The translations under genes were made by a program, and so were the position numbers. From contig JAFXZI010000003.1 in assembly GCA_017541325.1 (NCBI GenBank), forward strand, positions 62,001 through 126,000: a stretch of 64,000 bases of DNA, given 5' to 3'. The notes under the pieces are model-generated. The model saw nothing but the letters and a program-made list of their open reading frames with translations, searched no databases and was not told the DNA's origin. Position 1 is the first letter of the stretch. The number at the start of each line of letters is the position of its first letter. Of the stretch, positions 54,585-63,602 are shown one piece after another. The stretch comes from Bacilli bacterium. Its GTDB lineage: Bacteria > Bacillota_I > Bacilli_A > RF39 > UBA660.

Positions 54585-54621
54585 AATAGGAATAAAAAGG
54601 GTTTTGATTGGACGTGAGTAA

Positions 54622-55614
54622 ATGATATTATTTGATGAATATAGTACTGAAAAGTTAGATAGTATTATTGCTGATTTAAATAGATTCTTTTATTTAATTG
54701 ATAAAGACTTCTTTTCAGATTTTGATAGATTAAGAGATGAAATAACAGATGAGTACGGTTTTTTTAATAATAATAAAACATTACAAATATCTGGAGATTT
54801 AGCAGGTGATATACCACTTGAAGAATCAATAAGAATTGCTGGAGAGGTCTTTGAATCTATTAATCCAAAATATAAAGAAATGTTTTTAAATCTAATTAGA
54901 GATCCTAAATACAAAATACACTATGCAGAAGGTAATCAAACAAATTATAATGATGATTTATATTTAAATGGTACAATAGATGATGTTTTAGTTATAGTCC
55001 ATGAATTTGCACATAATTTTGTATCATCAGATGGAGATGGTTTCTTCTTAAACCTATTTGGAGAAGTAAATGCTATATTATGGGAAAAAATAGCAGTTGA
55101 TTATCTAGCTAGTCACTATAATACTTATATAGATAATAATAGAGCTAGACTTATAGAATTAATGAATTATAGAACTAAGAGTTTAAAAAAGTTTTATATG
55201 GACTTACTTGAAAAGTCTAAAAATGGAATAGATAAAGATGGTTTTTTTGAAGTATATAGAGAAGCAAGTATTCCTGTAAGACTATTTCTAGATAGTAATC
55301 TTTTATTAAGTAGATTTGGTACACAACTATTTTTATTTAGCAATTATTACCATGATATAGGTTTTGTACTAGCTAATTCAATATATCAAGATTGTATTGG
55401 TAATATGGATTGCATTTATAAATTATATGATGTTGAAAGAGTTAATAGTTTTAGTGATGATTTACTTTCTCAGGGATTAAGTATTTTCTATGAAGATGAT
55501 ATTCCAATAATTCATGATGGAAAAATATCATTAAAAGGAAGTAATTATAATAGATTATTATCTTCTTTACACGAGACTATGAAAAGAGAAAGAGTAAAAG
55601 AGAAGGTAGAGTAG
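54622..55614 (+). CDS. Putative zinc metallopeptidase (HExxH, gluzincin-like)
   Basis: The 330-residue protein has no signal peptide or membrane segment. VLVIVHEFAHNF (near residues 124-135) is an HExxH zinc motif, and a glutamate in LFGEVNAILWEKIAVDYL about 20 residues on could be the third ligand. It is faintly like the C-terminal part of M3 oligopeptidases, but I cannot assign a family. The start codon has only a weak GGACGTGAG upstream. A Nudix gene follows after 25 bases. Confidence 0.6.
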   Translation: MILFDEYSTEKLDSIIADLNRFFYLIDKDFFSDFDRLRDEITDEYGFFNNNKTLQISGDLAGDIPLEESIRIAGEVFESINPKYKEMFLNLIRDPKYKIHYAEGNQTNYNDDLYLNGTIDDVLVIVHEFAHNFVSSDGDGFFLNLFGEVNAILWEKIAVDYLASHYNTYIDNNRARLIELMNYRTKSLKKFYMDLLEKSKNGIDKDGFFEVYREASIPVRLFLDSNLLLSRFGTQLFLFSNYYHDIGFVLANSIYQDCIGNMDCIYKLYDVERVNSFSDDLLSQGLSIFYEDDIPIIHDGKISLKGSNYNRLLSSLHETMKRERVKEKVE

Positions 55615-55639
55615 TATAATTATAATGAGGTGATTTTTT

Positions 55640-56059
55640 ATGGATGAAAATACAAAGAAAGCTGGATGTATTTTATATAATAAGGAAAAAGATCAAATAG
55701 CTTTAGTATATCGTAAAAAGTATGGAGATATATCTTTTCCTAAAGGGCATTTAGAAAAGGGAGAATCACTTCCAGAATGCGCAATTAGAGAGTTAGAAGA
55801 AGAAACATCTAGATTATGTCATTTAGCATGTCCTGAAGAACTAGGAATAATGAATTATATTACTAATGAAGATGAAAAAGTAGAAGTATATATTTATTTA
55901 GCTTTAGATGATGGTAAAAGTAAAAAAGTATCACCTGATCCAGAAATACTTGTATGGGTAGAGTTTGATGATGTTGAAGAAGCATTATCTTATGATAATT
56001 TAATAGAGTTTTGGAAAAAGGTAAAATCTAAAGTAAGGAAGTTGATTGATAAACAATGA
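55640..56059 (+). CDS. Nudix hydrolase
   Basis: Nudix enzymes hydrolyse nucleoside diphosphates linked to other groups. The 139-residue protein has GHLEKGESLPECAIRELEEE, which fits GX5EX7REUXEE; the following glycine of the box is replaced (ETSRL). YRKKYGDISFPKGH is similar to the diadenosine polyphosphate hydrolase branch. GAGGTGATT precedes ATG 55640. It overlaps the SDR gene by four bases (ATGA). Confidence 0.82.
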   Translation: MDENTKKAGCILYNKEKDQIALVYRKKYGDISFPKGHLEKGESLPECAIRELEEETSRLCHLACPEELGIMNYITNEDEKVEVYIYLALDDGKSKKVSPDPEILVWVEFDDVEEALSYDNLIEFWKKVKSKVRKLIDKQ

Positions 56060-56694
56060 AAGTATTAGTAACAGGAAGTAGTAGTGGAATTGGACTTGCT
56101 ATTGCTTTAAAATTTTTAAAAGAGGGCCATCAAGTAATAGGATTCGATATTAAAGAAAGTTCTATTAAAGATGATAATTATACTCATTATATACAAGATA
56201 TATGTAAAAAATTACCTAAAATAGATAAAATTGATGTTATAATTAATAATGCTGGCATTCAAGAAGGTAATACAATAGATGTTAATTTAAAAGGTACGAT
56301 TAATGTTACTGAAGAATATATAAATGATAATATTAAAAGTATCGTTTTTATTGCATCTAGTAGTGCATCAACAGGATCAGAATTTCCAGAATATGTTGCA
56401 AGTAAAGGTGGAGTAGTAGCATATATGAAAAATGTTGCACTTCGTATAGCAAAATATGGTGCAACAGCTAATTCTATTTCTCCAGGAGGAGTTATTACAG
56501 ATTTAAATAAACATATCATAGAAAGCAAAGAATTATATAAACAAGTATTAGATGAAACTCTACTTAATAAATGGTCAACTCCAGAAGAAATTGCGGAGTT
56601 TACTTATTTTATTGCAGTTATAAATAAAAGTATGACTGGAGAAGATTTGTTTATAGATAATGGAGAAAGATTGAAATCAAATTTTATTTGGTAA
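56056..56694 (+). CDS. Short-chain dehydrogenase/reductase
   Basis: The 212-residue protein is a classical SDR with the cofactor motif TGSSSGIGLA, NNAG, the catalytic Ser in IASSSAS, YVASKGG and the SPGGV stretch. It is shorter than most FabG enzymes. The substrate cannot be told. Its ATG overlaps the Nudix stop, so it is coupled to that gene. The preQ1 riboswitch begins five bases after its stop. Confidence 0.82.
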   Translation: MKVLVTGSSSGIGLAIALKFLKEGHQVIGFDIKESSIKDDNYTHYIQDICKKLPKIDKIDVIINNAGIQEGNTIDVNLKGTINVTEEYINDNIKSIVFIASSSASTGSEFPEYVASKGGVVAYMKNVALRIAKYGATANSISPGGVITDLNKHIIESKELYKQVLDETLLNKWSTPEEIAEFTYFIAVINKSMTGEDLFIDNGERLKSNFIW

Positions 56695-56698
56695 TAAT

Positions 56699-56741
56699 TA
56701 CTGGTTAACCTATGCCACCCAGTATAAAAAAGTAAAGGAGA
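56699..56741 (+). promoter_or_regulatory. preQ1 riboswitch (class I type)
   Basis: A six-pair stem TACTGG/CCAGTA encloses a pyrimidine-rich loop with TGCCACC, and is followed by an A-rich tail TATAAAAAAGTAAAGGAG that includes the ribosome-binding site. This is the compact H-type pseudoknot plan of preQ1-I; ligand binding would hide the AAGGAG. The downstream gene transports queuosine precursors, which fits. Confidence 0.82.
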
Positions 56742-56745
56742 TAAT

Positions 56746-57402
56746 ATGAATATTTTATTAGGATTTTTAAGTATTATTATTACATTTAGTTTAGTAGTAA
56801 TAATAGAAAGATTATTTAAAAAAGAGGGGTTATTTGTTTGGATTAGTGTAATTACTGTTATAGCAAATATTTTAGTATGTAAAAGTATAGAAATATTAGG
56901 ATTTGTTACATGTTTAGGAAATGTTTCGTTTGCATCTAACTTTCTAGCTAGTAACATTTTATGTGAAAAGTATTCTAAAGAAGATAGTATAAAAGCAATA
57001 AGATTAGGAGTATTTTCAAGTATAATATTTATCATTCTAACACAGTTTGCACTTCTTTTTATCCCTAGTAATGAAGACTTAGTACAAAATAGTATGAAGA
57101 CTCTATTTTCTATTAATTTAAGAACTAGTATAGCAAGTATATCAATGTATTATATTAGTAATATTTTAAGTATTAATATATATGAAAAAATTAAGAAGAG
57201 AATTCCTAAGAAAAAGTGGATTAGAAATAATGTTTCTACTATGGTATGTAATTCTCTTGAAAACTACTTATTTACAACACTTGCTTTTATTGGAATATTT
57301 GATATTTTAACAATTATTAGTATTGCAACGGTTGCATCAGTAATAGAGATAGTTATAGCAGCATTGGATACTCCATTTTTATATTTATCAACAAAAAAAT
57401 AA
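56746..57402 (+). CDS. Queuosine precursor transporter, YhhQ/VUT family
   Basis: YhhQ-family proteins import queuine or preQ1/preQ0. The 218-residue protein has about six membrane segments and the family stretch LGNVSFASNFLASNILCEKYSKEDS. AAAGGAG before the ATG is part of the preQ1 riboswitch. No queuosine biosynthesis gene is in the window, so the cell may salvage the base. A terminator follows. Confidence 0.88.
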   Translation: MNILLGFLSIIITFSLVVIIERLFKKEGLFVWISVITVIANILVCKSIEILGFVTCLGNVSFASNFLASNILCEKYSKEDSIKAIRLGVFSSIIFIILTQFALLFIPSNEDLVQNSMKTLFSINLRTSIASISMYYISNILSINIYEKIKKRIPKKKWIRNNVSTMVCNSLENYLFTTLAFIGIFDILTIISIATVASVIEIVIAALDTPFLYLSTKK

Positions 57403-57427
57403 TAGTCAAATTATGACTATTTTTTTT
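57401..57427 (+). terminator. Intrinsic terminator after the YhhQ gene
   Basis: AATAGTCA, an AATTA loop and TGACTATT with a T run. Confidence 0.8.
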
Positions 57428-57454
57428 ATTAGATATTTTCTGAAAGCATAGGTT

Positions 57455-57463
57455 TGATATAAT
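57455..57463 (+). promoter_or_regulatory. Extended -10 promoter of the transglutaminase-like gene
   Basis: TGATATAAT, 16 bases before the start codon. Confidence 0.5.
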
Positions 57464-57478
57464 TAAAGTGGTGATAAA

Positions 57479-58201
57479 ATGAGAAGTGTTGGATGTAACC
57501 ATTCCGCTCAAGGGTGGTATTTTGGAGGAATTGATTCCTCTTTTGGTGGAACATTTAAAGATGAAGAGGTTCTAATTGAAACAGGAATTGGAGATATTGT
57601 TCATTGTTTAATGGGAGATATTACTGATGCTTATGAAATGCTTAAAGATGAAGTTTCAAAACTTCCAAGTAATGATTTTAGAAGTGTAAGTAATGCTATA
57701 CTTCGTGTCGTATGTAATTATTTTGGAGATTATTCAAACGTTTCACACAGGATGGATTATTATACACCAGATGATTTTGTTGAATCAGATGCTGATATTG
57801 GAAGGGTCGCTGATTTAAAAGGAAAGAATGCTGCGATGTGTGTTGAAAGATCAATGCTATCTCAAAACTTATTACAAAGTTTAGGTTTTGAGAGTTATTA
57901 TAAAGCTACTGGTGTTATTAATAATGGTAAGAATGATGTACATGCATTTAATTTAGTAAAAGATAAAGATAAATATTATTTATTCGATGCTACAATACCT
58001 GCAGAGTATGATGGAGAAATGACTCCTATTATTACTGAGTTACCTGAAGATGTTTATAATACTTTAAAGTCTCCTTTATCAAAAGATGGGTATTCAGTTG
58101 TTGTAAGTCACTACAATCCATTAAGAGATTTAGATGTTGAAATAACATATGATGCTGGAAGAGAAAATGTACTTGATACTACAAATATGAAATCAAAATA
58201 A
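57479..58201 (+). CDS. Transglutaminase-like cysteine protease fold protein
   Basis: The 240-residue protein shows a Cys-His-Asp triad in transglutaminase order: KNAAMCVERSMLSQNLL, NDVHAFNLVK and YYLFDAT. It has no signal peptide, so it may act in the cytoplasm. The N-terminal 60 residues are unlike anything I recognise. AAGTGGTGAT precedes ATG 57479. It is a single-gene unit; the following terminator also faces RNase J. Function unknown. Confidence 0.65.
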   Translation: MRSVGCNHSAQGWYFGGIDSSFGGTFKDEEVLIETGIGDIVHCLMGDITDAYEMLKDEVSKLPSNDFRSVSNAILRVVCNYFGDYSNVSHRMDYYTPDDFVESDADIGRVADLKGKNAAMCVERSMLSQNLLQSLGFESYYKATGVINNGKNDVHAFNLVKDKDKYYLFDATIPAEYDGEMTPIITELPEDVYNTLKSPLSKDGYSVVVSHYNPLRDLDVEITYDAGRENVLDTTNMKSK

Positions 58202-58228
58202 AAGGAACAGTTATTTGTTCCTTTTTTT
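58201..58228. terminator. Terminator after the transglutaminase-like gene
   Basis: AAAGGAACA and TGTTCCTTT pair around six bases, followed by T residues. It may also serve the convergent RNase J gene. Confidence 0.75.
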
Positions 58229-58248
58229 GTTATAATTATACATTTATA

Positions 58249-59952
58249 TTAATTATTAGTATTATTATCAGAGGTATCCTCTGGTTTTTTTATGTCTAAT
58301 ATTACTGGTAAAACTATAGGCCTTCTTCCAGTTAATTCATATATAAACGGAAATAAATCTGTAACTATTTGAGTTTTAATTGTATTAAAATTAGCGCTTC
58401 TATCTTTTAATTTAGAATTAATGGATTTAGTAGCAACTTCTTCAATCTTTTTAATTAGTTCTTCATTTTCATTTATTAGAATGAATCCTCTAGTAGTTAT
58501 ATTAGGTTTAATTAATAATTCACGTTTACGCATATCAACATTTGCTATAACTACTAATATTCCATCACTAGCCATTATTTTTCTATCACGAAGTACTGCA
58601 CCATTAACTTCACCTAAAGAGTTTCCATCGACATAAGTATCAGCATCTGGAACAGATTCTCCTCTTGTTATATTGTGATCTTTAAGTATTAATGTATCAC
58701 CATTTCTAAGAATAAATGTATTCTCTTTGGGTATTCCACATTCTATACCGATATTTGCATGTTTTTTAAGCATTCTATAGTCTCCATGGAATGGCATTAA
58801 ATACTTAGGTTTCATAAGTCTTATCATTAGTTTTAATTCTTCTTCGTTTCCATGTCCAGAAGAGTGAATATCAGATAGAGCAGTATTAGTAAACACTTTA
58901 ACTCCTTGTAGATATAATTTGTTTATTGTATTACCAATTGCTTGAGCATTTCCTGGAATAGCAGATGATGAGAATACAACAATATCATCCGGTCTTAGTT
59001 TAATTTGTTTATGAGTTCCATTAGCTATTCTTGATAAAGCTGCAAGAGGTTCTCCTTGGGTTCCAGTACATAAAATACATACTTCACTAGGTTTTAATTG
59101 ATTAGCTTCATCAGCATTTATAAAACTACTAGCGTGGTCGATATATCCACCTTTTAAGGAAATAGTAAGATTATTTTCCATACTTCTACCAAAAGTACAT
59201 ATTTTACGATTATGTTTGTAACAAGTTTCTACTATATGTTTTAAACGATATATATTTGATGCAAAAGTTGCAATTATAATTCTTCTATTAACATACTTAT
59301 CAAAAATATCATTTAAAGCATTGTCTACTTTAGCTTCACTTGTACTTACTCCAGGAGATAAAGCATTAGTAGATTCTCCTATAAGTAAATCTACACCTTC
59401 TTCACCAATTCTAGCCATTTTATGTAAGTCTGCTACTGGTCCTATTGGTGTCATATCAAATTTATAGTCACCAGTTGTAACAATATTTCCATCTGGTGTT
59501 TTTATAAGTATTCCATGTGAATCTGGAATAGAGTGTGTTGTTCTAAAAAATTCTATTTGTATTTTATTAAATTTTAATATAGTTTGGTCATCATATGCAT
59601 TTAAATTATCATATCTAATATTACGGTCAGCTAATTTCATCGCAATAAGCTCTTTAGCTTGATTTGGAGCATATATTTCAGGAATATTAATGTTTTGAAT
59701 AACATATGGTATTCCTCCTATATGGTCCTCATGTCCGTGAGTAATAATTAAAGCCTTAATTTTATCTTCATTTTCTTTTAAGAAAGTAAAATCAGGTAAT
59801 ATATAATCTATTCCAAAAAGTCCCCATTCTGGAAATTCAATTCCCGCATCTATAATAACAATATCATTACCATGCATTACACAATACATGTTTTTTCCAA
59901 TTGATCCCAAACCACCTAAAACTATAACTTTAGTTTCGTTTTGGTCTTTCAT
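58249..59952 (-). CDS. rnj: Ribonuclease J
   Basis: RNase J is a metallo-beta-lactamase endo- and 5'-exoribonuclease central to Gram-positive mRNA decay and maturation. The 567-residue protein has GGLGSIGKNMY, the zinc motif HGHEDHIGG, TTHSIPDSHG, the beta-CASP region and PFHGDYRML. I cannot say whether it is the J1 or J2 paralog. AAAGGAG precedes the minus-strand ATG, and a near-consensus promoter lies upstream. Confidence 0.95.
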   Translation of the reverse strand: MKDQNETKVIVLGGLGSIGKNMYCVMHGNDIVIIDAGIEFPEWGLFGIDYILPDFTFLKENEDKIKALIITHGHEDHIGGIPYVIQNINIPEIYAPNQAKELIAMKLADRNIRYDNLNAYDDQTILKFNKIQIEFFRTTHSIPDSHGILIKTPDGNIVTTGDYKFDMTPIGPVADLHKMARIGEEGVDLLIGESTNALSPGVSTSEAKVDNALNDIFDKYVNRRIIIATFASNIYRLKHIVETCYKHNRKICTFGRSMENNLTISLKGGYIDHASSFINADEANQLKPSEVCILCTGTQGEPLAALSRIANGTHKQIKLRPDDIVVFSSSAIPGNAQAIGNTINKLYLQGVKVFTNTALSDIHSSGHGNEEELKLMIRLMKPKYLMPFHGDYRMLKKHANIGIECGIPKENTFILRNGDTLILKDHNITRGESVPDADTYVDGNSLGEVNGAVLRDRKIMASDGILVVIANVDMRKRELLIKPNITTRGFILINENEELIKKIEEVATKSINSKLKDRSANFNTIKTQIVTDLFPFIYELTGRRPIVLPVILDIKKPEDTSDNNTNN

Positions 59953-59992
59953 ATAAACTCCTTTCTTTAATAGTAAGAACTATAACGTATAA

Positions 59993-60021
59993 ATTATAGT
60001 ATGAATTAATAATTTTGTCTA
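59993..60021 (-). promoter_or_regulatory. Promoter of the RNase J gene
   Basis: Minus-strand TAGACA, 17 bases, then TATAAT. Confidence 0.75.
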
Positions 60022-60023
60022 GT

Positions 60024-60050
60024 AAAAAAAGAGTTTTAAAAACTCTTTTT
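60024..60050 (-). terminator. Terminator of the LCP operon
   Basis: AAAAAGAGTT/AACTCTTTTT with a TTTAA-type loop; on the minus strand a T run follows directly after the LCP stop. Confidence 0.75.
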
Positions 60051-62064
60051 AAGGTGTTGTATTTTGTTCTGTACTAGAACTGTTTTCTCCTCCAGAACCA
60101 TTATTTTCATTATTTCCACCAGTATTTCCTTCATTTCCTTCGTTTTCTTTATTATCGTTGTTATCACTTGGAGGAGTTACTGGAGCAGTGTTTTTATAAA
60201 CAGTAATTGTTAATGTAATTGTTTTAGGTTTACATAAATCAGTTCTTTTCTTACGAGGATAACTTTGTTTTGTAATTCTTCCAGCTTGACTAGAACTACT
60301 AACAGATACTTCATTCCATATTATTGTAAATCCATGATTTGCTGCCCAATTTTCAGCTTTACTTCTAGAATAAGAAGAAAAGTCAGGAATTAAAGTATAT
60401 AGAGTAGTTGATGCAGTTGGATTCTTTCCAATTACATTTGTTTCATAATCTTCACCAATAGTATAACTAAATGAAGTTTCATTCTTTTCTTTTTTAAGAC
60501 CTAGATTAACTTTCATAGCATTAACTATTTGAGATTTACTAGATTGATTTGGAATATAATTATATAACTCTAAATGACTTCTTTCATCATATATTATTTG
60601 ATCAGATCCAGATAAGAATAGTTTTTGAATTGAAACAAGTTCTCCATCTTTATCTCTTTTAGTAGTCATAATATCTTTAACTACGTTATAGAATGATAAT
60701 ATTGTTTCTCTAGACATATTAGTATCTAAGTTATTAGAAATACTATCTAGAATACTATAAACATCACCTATACTATTAATCTTTTTAACTTTATTAATTA
60801 TTCCATGAATAACTAATTGTTGATTTTGACCTCTTACAAAGTCATTTCTAGTTCCTTGTGAATATTCTTTTCCACATTTTTTTTCATTATTTTTTCTATT
60901 TCTGGCTAAAGCTAATGCTTGTTCACCATTTAGTTTTTGTTCACCTTTTTTAACATAGATAGTATTACTTCCCCATCTTCTTTTACTGTCTTGTTCACAG
61001 AAAGAATAAGGAACATCTACTTCAACGCCACCTAAAGCATTAACTAAATCGACTAATCCTTTAAAGTTAATCTTGGCATAATAATCAATTTTTATACCAG
61101 TATAGTTTTGAATAGTATTAATTACACATTTAGCTCCATGAGCAGCAGAGTGTGTTATTTTATTTTCAACATTTCCCATACAAGTTATAGGAACATAAGT
61201 ATCTCTTGGAATACTTAACATTGTTACATTTAATGTAGATGGATTAAATGTAATAAGCATTAATGAATCTCCATTAAATGAATTAGCATTTTTAATTCCA
61301 TCAGAAGTTGAATCAACTCCCATTAATAGAAGTGTAAATGGTTTTGATACATCAGCAGAAGAACCTCTTAATTCATCGTCTTTCTTTTCCTCTTTAGAAG
61401 TAGATGCAAGTACTTTAGTTTCTTCTTCAATATTTTCAAATTGTTCAACTGAATTATACATTGTAACATATCCACTAGGAAGGAATGCATAATCTATTTT
61501 CTTATTATATAAATCATTTATCATAGATAAATAATCATCATAAGGAACTAATTCATTATTCTTATCTAATCCATATTCTTTAACTATTTCCATAGGAAGA
61601 ATATATGCTTCAGTATCATTTTTATCTTTTCCAATACCTATTTTAGATTTATATATATCTTTAGCATTACCTATTTTATTAGTTTTTAATGTAACTAATG
61701 AAGTAGTAGTGGTAACTGTTTCTTTATTCATGTTATCTATTTTAGATAAAACATAATTAATATTAAAACCAATTACTATATATATAATTATAAGAATCAA
61801 TAAGAAAAATCTTTTAATACCTTTTTTTATTCTTTTTTTCTTTTTATTTCTTCTAAATAAATTGATAATCATAAGTACATTAATAAGTGTAACAATACCT
61901 ATAATTATAATTCTTAGAACTGTTTCAATTCTTTTAAGTTGTAACAAACTATATATTAAGTATATAGATGCTACTAAAGAGAAAATGATAAATACTATAT
62001 CAATTATTAAAGATCTTTTCTTTTTCTTTTTTTGTCGTAATTTTTCTCTTTCTTTAGAACGCAT
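60049..62064 (-). CDS. LytR-CpsA-Psr (LCP) family protein with PASTA-like C-terminus
   Basis: LCP proteins attach anionic polymers to peptidoglycan. The 671-residue protein has three N-terminal membrane segments (about 18-40, 48-70, 83-105), an insert of about 130 residues, then the LCP domain (near 245-470) with FTLLLMGVDS, SIPRDTYVP and GTRNDFVRGQNQQ. The next region (TLIPDFSSYSRSKAENWAANHG) resembles a PASTA module. The tail is Asn/Glu/Gly/Ser-rich. GGAGATTAG precedes the ATG, six bases past the cohesin-like gene, so they form one operon. Confidence 0.9.
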   Translation of the reverse strand: MRSKEREKLRQKKKKKRSLIIDIVFIIFSLVASIYLIYSLLQLKRIETVLRIIIIGIVTLINVLMIINLFRRNKKKKRIKKGIKRFFLLILIIIYIVIGFNINYVLSKIDNMNKETVTTTTSLVTLKTNKIGNAKDIYKSKIGIGKDKNDTEAYILPMEIVKEYGLDKNNELVPYDDYLSMINDLYNKKIDYAFLPSGYVTMYNSVEQFENIEEETKVLASTSKEEKKDDELRGSSADVSKPFTLLLMGVDSTSDGIKNANSFNGDSLMLITFNPSTLNVTMLSIPRDTYVPITCMGNVENKITHSAAHGAKCVINTIQNYTGIKIDYYAKINFKGLVDLVNALGGVEVDVPYSFCEQDSKRRWGSNTIYVKKGEQKLNGEQALALARNRKNNEKKCGKEYSQGTRNDFVRGQNQQLVIHGIINKVKKINSIGDVYSILDSISNNLDTNMSRETILSFYNVVKDIMTTKRDKDGELVSIQKLFLSGSDQIIYDERSHLELYNYIPNQSSKSQIVNAMKVNLGLKKEKNETSFSYTIGEDYETNVIGKNPTASTTLYTLIPDFSSYSRSKAENWAANHGFTIIWNEVSVSSSSQAGRITKQSYPRKKRTDLCKPKTITLTITVYKNTAPVTPPSDNNDNKENEGNEGNTGGNNENNGSGGENSSSTEQNTTP

Positions 62065-62069
62065 TCTAT

Positions 62070-63593
62070 CTAATCTCCTTTTTTCTTAGTACCTTTTTTC
62101 TTAGTTGATTTCTTTTTAGGAGTCTTTTTTATTTCTTGAGTTTCTTCTAGAATTTTATACATATCATCGTCTTCTTCAGTTTCAACTAAATCAGAAGTTT
62201 TCTCTTCTTCAGCTTCTACGATTTCTTCTCCCTCTTCAATTTCAGTTTCAACTATTTCCTCTTTAGAATCAACTGGTTCTTCTCCTTCTTCAATGTTTTG
62301 AATTGTTTTGGTACTTTTTTTCTTTCCCTTCATAAGTATTATAAACAAAAATACCAAATATGTTAAGAAGATAAATCCTAGAAGACTAATTATTATTAAT
62401 TTATATAAATCTGTATTTTCTTTATTATTATCTTTTTCTTTAGTTTGTTCTTCTTTTTCTGTTAAATATCTTTGAATTGTTTTATCTTGACTATCATATC
62501 TATAAATAGATTCTTCACCAGTATCTAAATTAATACCATAAAAGTAATAATAGTCAGTATTATCTAATTTATAAGCATTAATTTTATTTTCGTTTATTTC
62601 TATTGTTTCATTCTTTTTAGCATTTTCTATTTCTTTATTTTCAATAAATACATTTAATGTTGAAAAAGAATATTCATTATATTTAATAAATTCATCATCT
62701 TTATAAATAAATAGATTAACATTTCCTTCACTATCTTTTAATCCTACTAGTTTTAAATTAGCTTTTTCATTTATAAAACCAGGAACTTTAACATCTTTAT
62801 ATTCTATTTCAGTATCTGCAAAAGTATTATTAGGACTTTTTAATAGCTTTGCTTTTCTAACAAGAGTATATTCTGTATCTTCTACAGTAACTTTAATAGG
62901 ATCTAATTCTTTTACATTAGCAGTAATTGTATATACTCTTTCAGAACCATTTTCAGCAACTACACTAATTTTTAAAGTGTTTTTACCATCTTCTACAGAT
63001 CTAGTTCCAAGTCCTGAAACTGATGCTCTAGAATCTGCTTTAGCTCCTTTTATATTAATTGATTCAGTGTTTGCTGGAAGTTCTACAGTATAAGAAGTTG
63101 TATTTTTATTAAAACTTGGTGTTAGAGTAGCACCATCAATACTTAAACTAGATAAGTAGTTATTACCTGATTTAGATGCTTCATATTCTGCTTGAGAAAT
63201 AACTTTTACTGATTTAGAACCACTAAAGTTAAGACAATTCTCTGCACAAATTTGACCACTAATTTTTACACTTGGGTTTCCTGCAGCTTTTGCTTTAAAC
63301 TTAACTGTAATTGTCTTTGATTTTTCTCCACTTAGAATCATTGCACCATTACTTATTCCTGATCCACCTACATATGATAATTTTGATGAATCATAACTAA
63401 TTGAATAAGCCATTGAATAACTTGCTTGTGATGAATTAACTCTAAATGTAAAAGAAACTGTATTCCCTACAACAACTTTTCCAGTACTTGCTGAACTATT
63501 AACACTAGCTCCAGCAGCATATACTGGAATTAAAGACGCTAAGAATATATATAGCGTCATAATTGTACTTATTATTATTTTCTTTTTACCCAT
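62070..63593 (-). CDS. Membrane-anchored cohesin-like and cadherin-like domain protein
   Basis: The 507-residue protein has a signal peptide (cut after VYA, about residue 26), a cohesin-like domain (about 30-132; SYSMAYSISYDSSKLSYVGG, ITVKFKAKAAGNPSVKI), a cadherin-like beta-sandwich (about 145-228; YLSSLSIDGATLTPSFNKNT), an unassigned region, one membrane segment (about 397-420) and a cytoplasmic tail very rich in Glu and Lys. Cohesins bind dockerins; the gene just upstream encodes one. GGAGGATAAA precedes the ATG. The cohesin call rests on pattern alone. Confidence 0.7.
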   Translation of the reverse strand: MGKKKIIISTIMTLYIFLASLIPVYAAGASVNSSASTGKVVVGNTVSFTFRVNSSQASYSMAYSISYDSSKLSYVGGSGISNGAMILSGEKSKTITVKFKAKAAGNPSVKISGQICAENCLNFSGSKSVKVISQAEYEASKSGNNYLSSLSIDGATLTPSFNKNTTSYTVELPANTESINIKGAKADSRASVSGLGTRSVEDGKNTLKISVVAENGSERVYTITANVKELDPIKVTVEDTEYTLVRKAKLLKSPNNTFADTEIEYKDVKVPGFINEKANLKLVGLKDSEGNVNLFIYKDDEFIKYNEYSFSTLNVFIENKEIENAKKNETIEINENKINAYKLDNTDYYYFYGINLDTGEESIYRYDSQDKTIQRYLTEKEEQTKEKDNNKENTDLYKLIIISLLGFIFLTYLVFLFIILMKGKKKSTKTIQNIEEGEEPVDSKEEIVETEIEEGEEIVEAEEEKTSDLVETEEDDDMYKILEETQEIKKTPKKKSTKKKGTKKKGD

Positions 63594-63602
63594 TTTATCC
63601 TC

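Noticed and set aside
56604-57035. A 143-codon minus-strand frame opposite the SDR end, preQ1 region and YhhQ gene
   Set aside because: It runs antisense across the riboswitch and two supported genes, with no ribosome-binding site.
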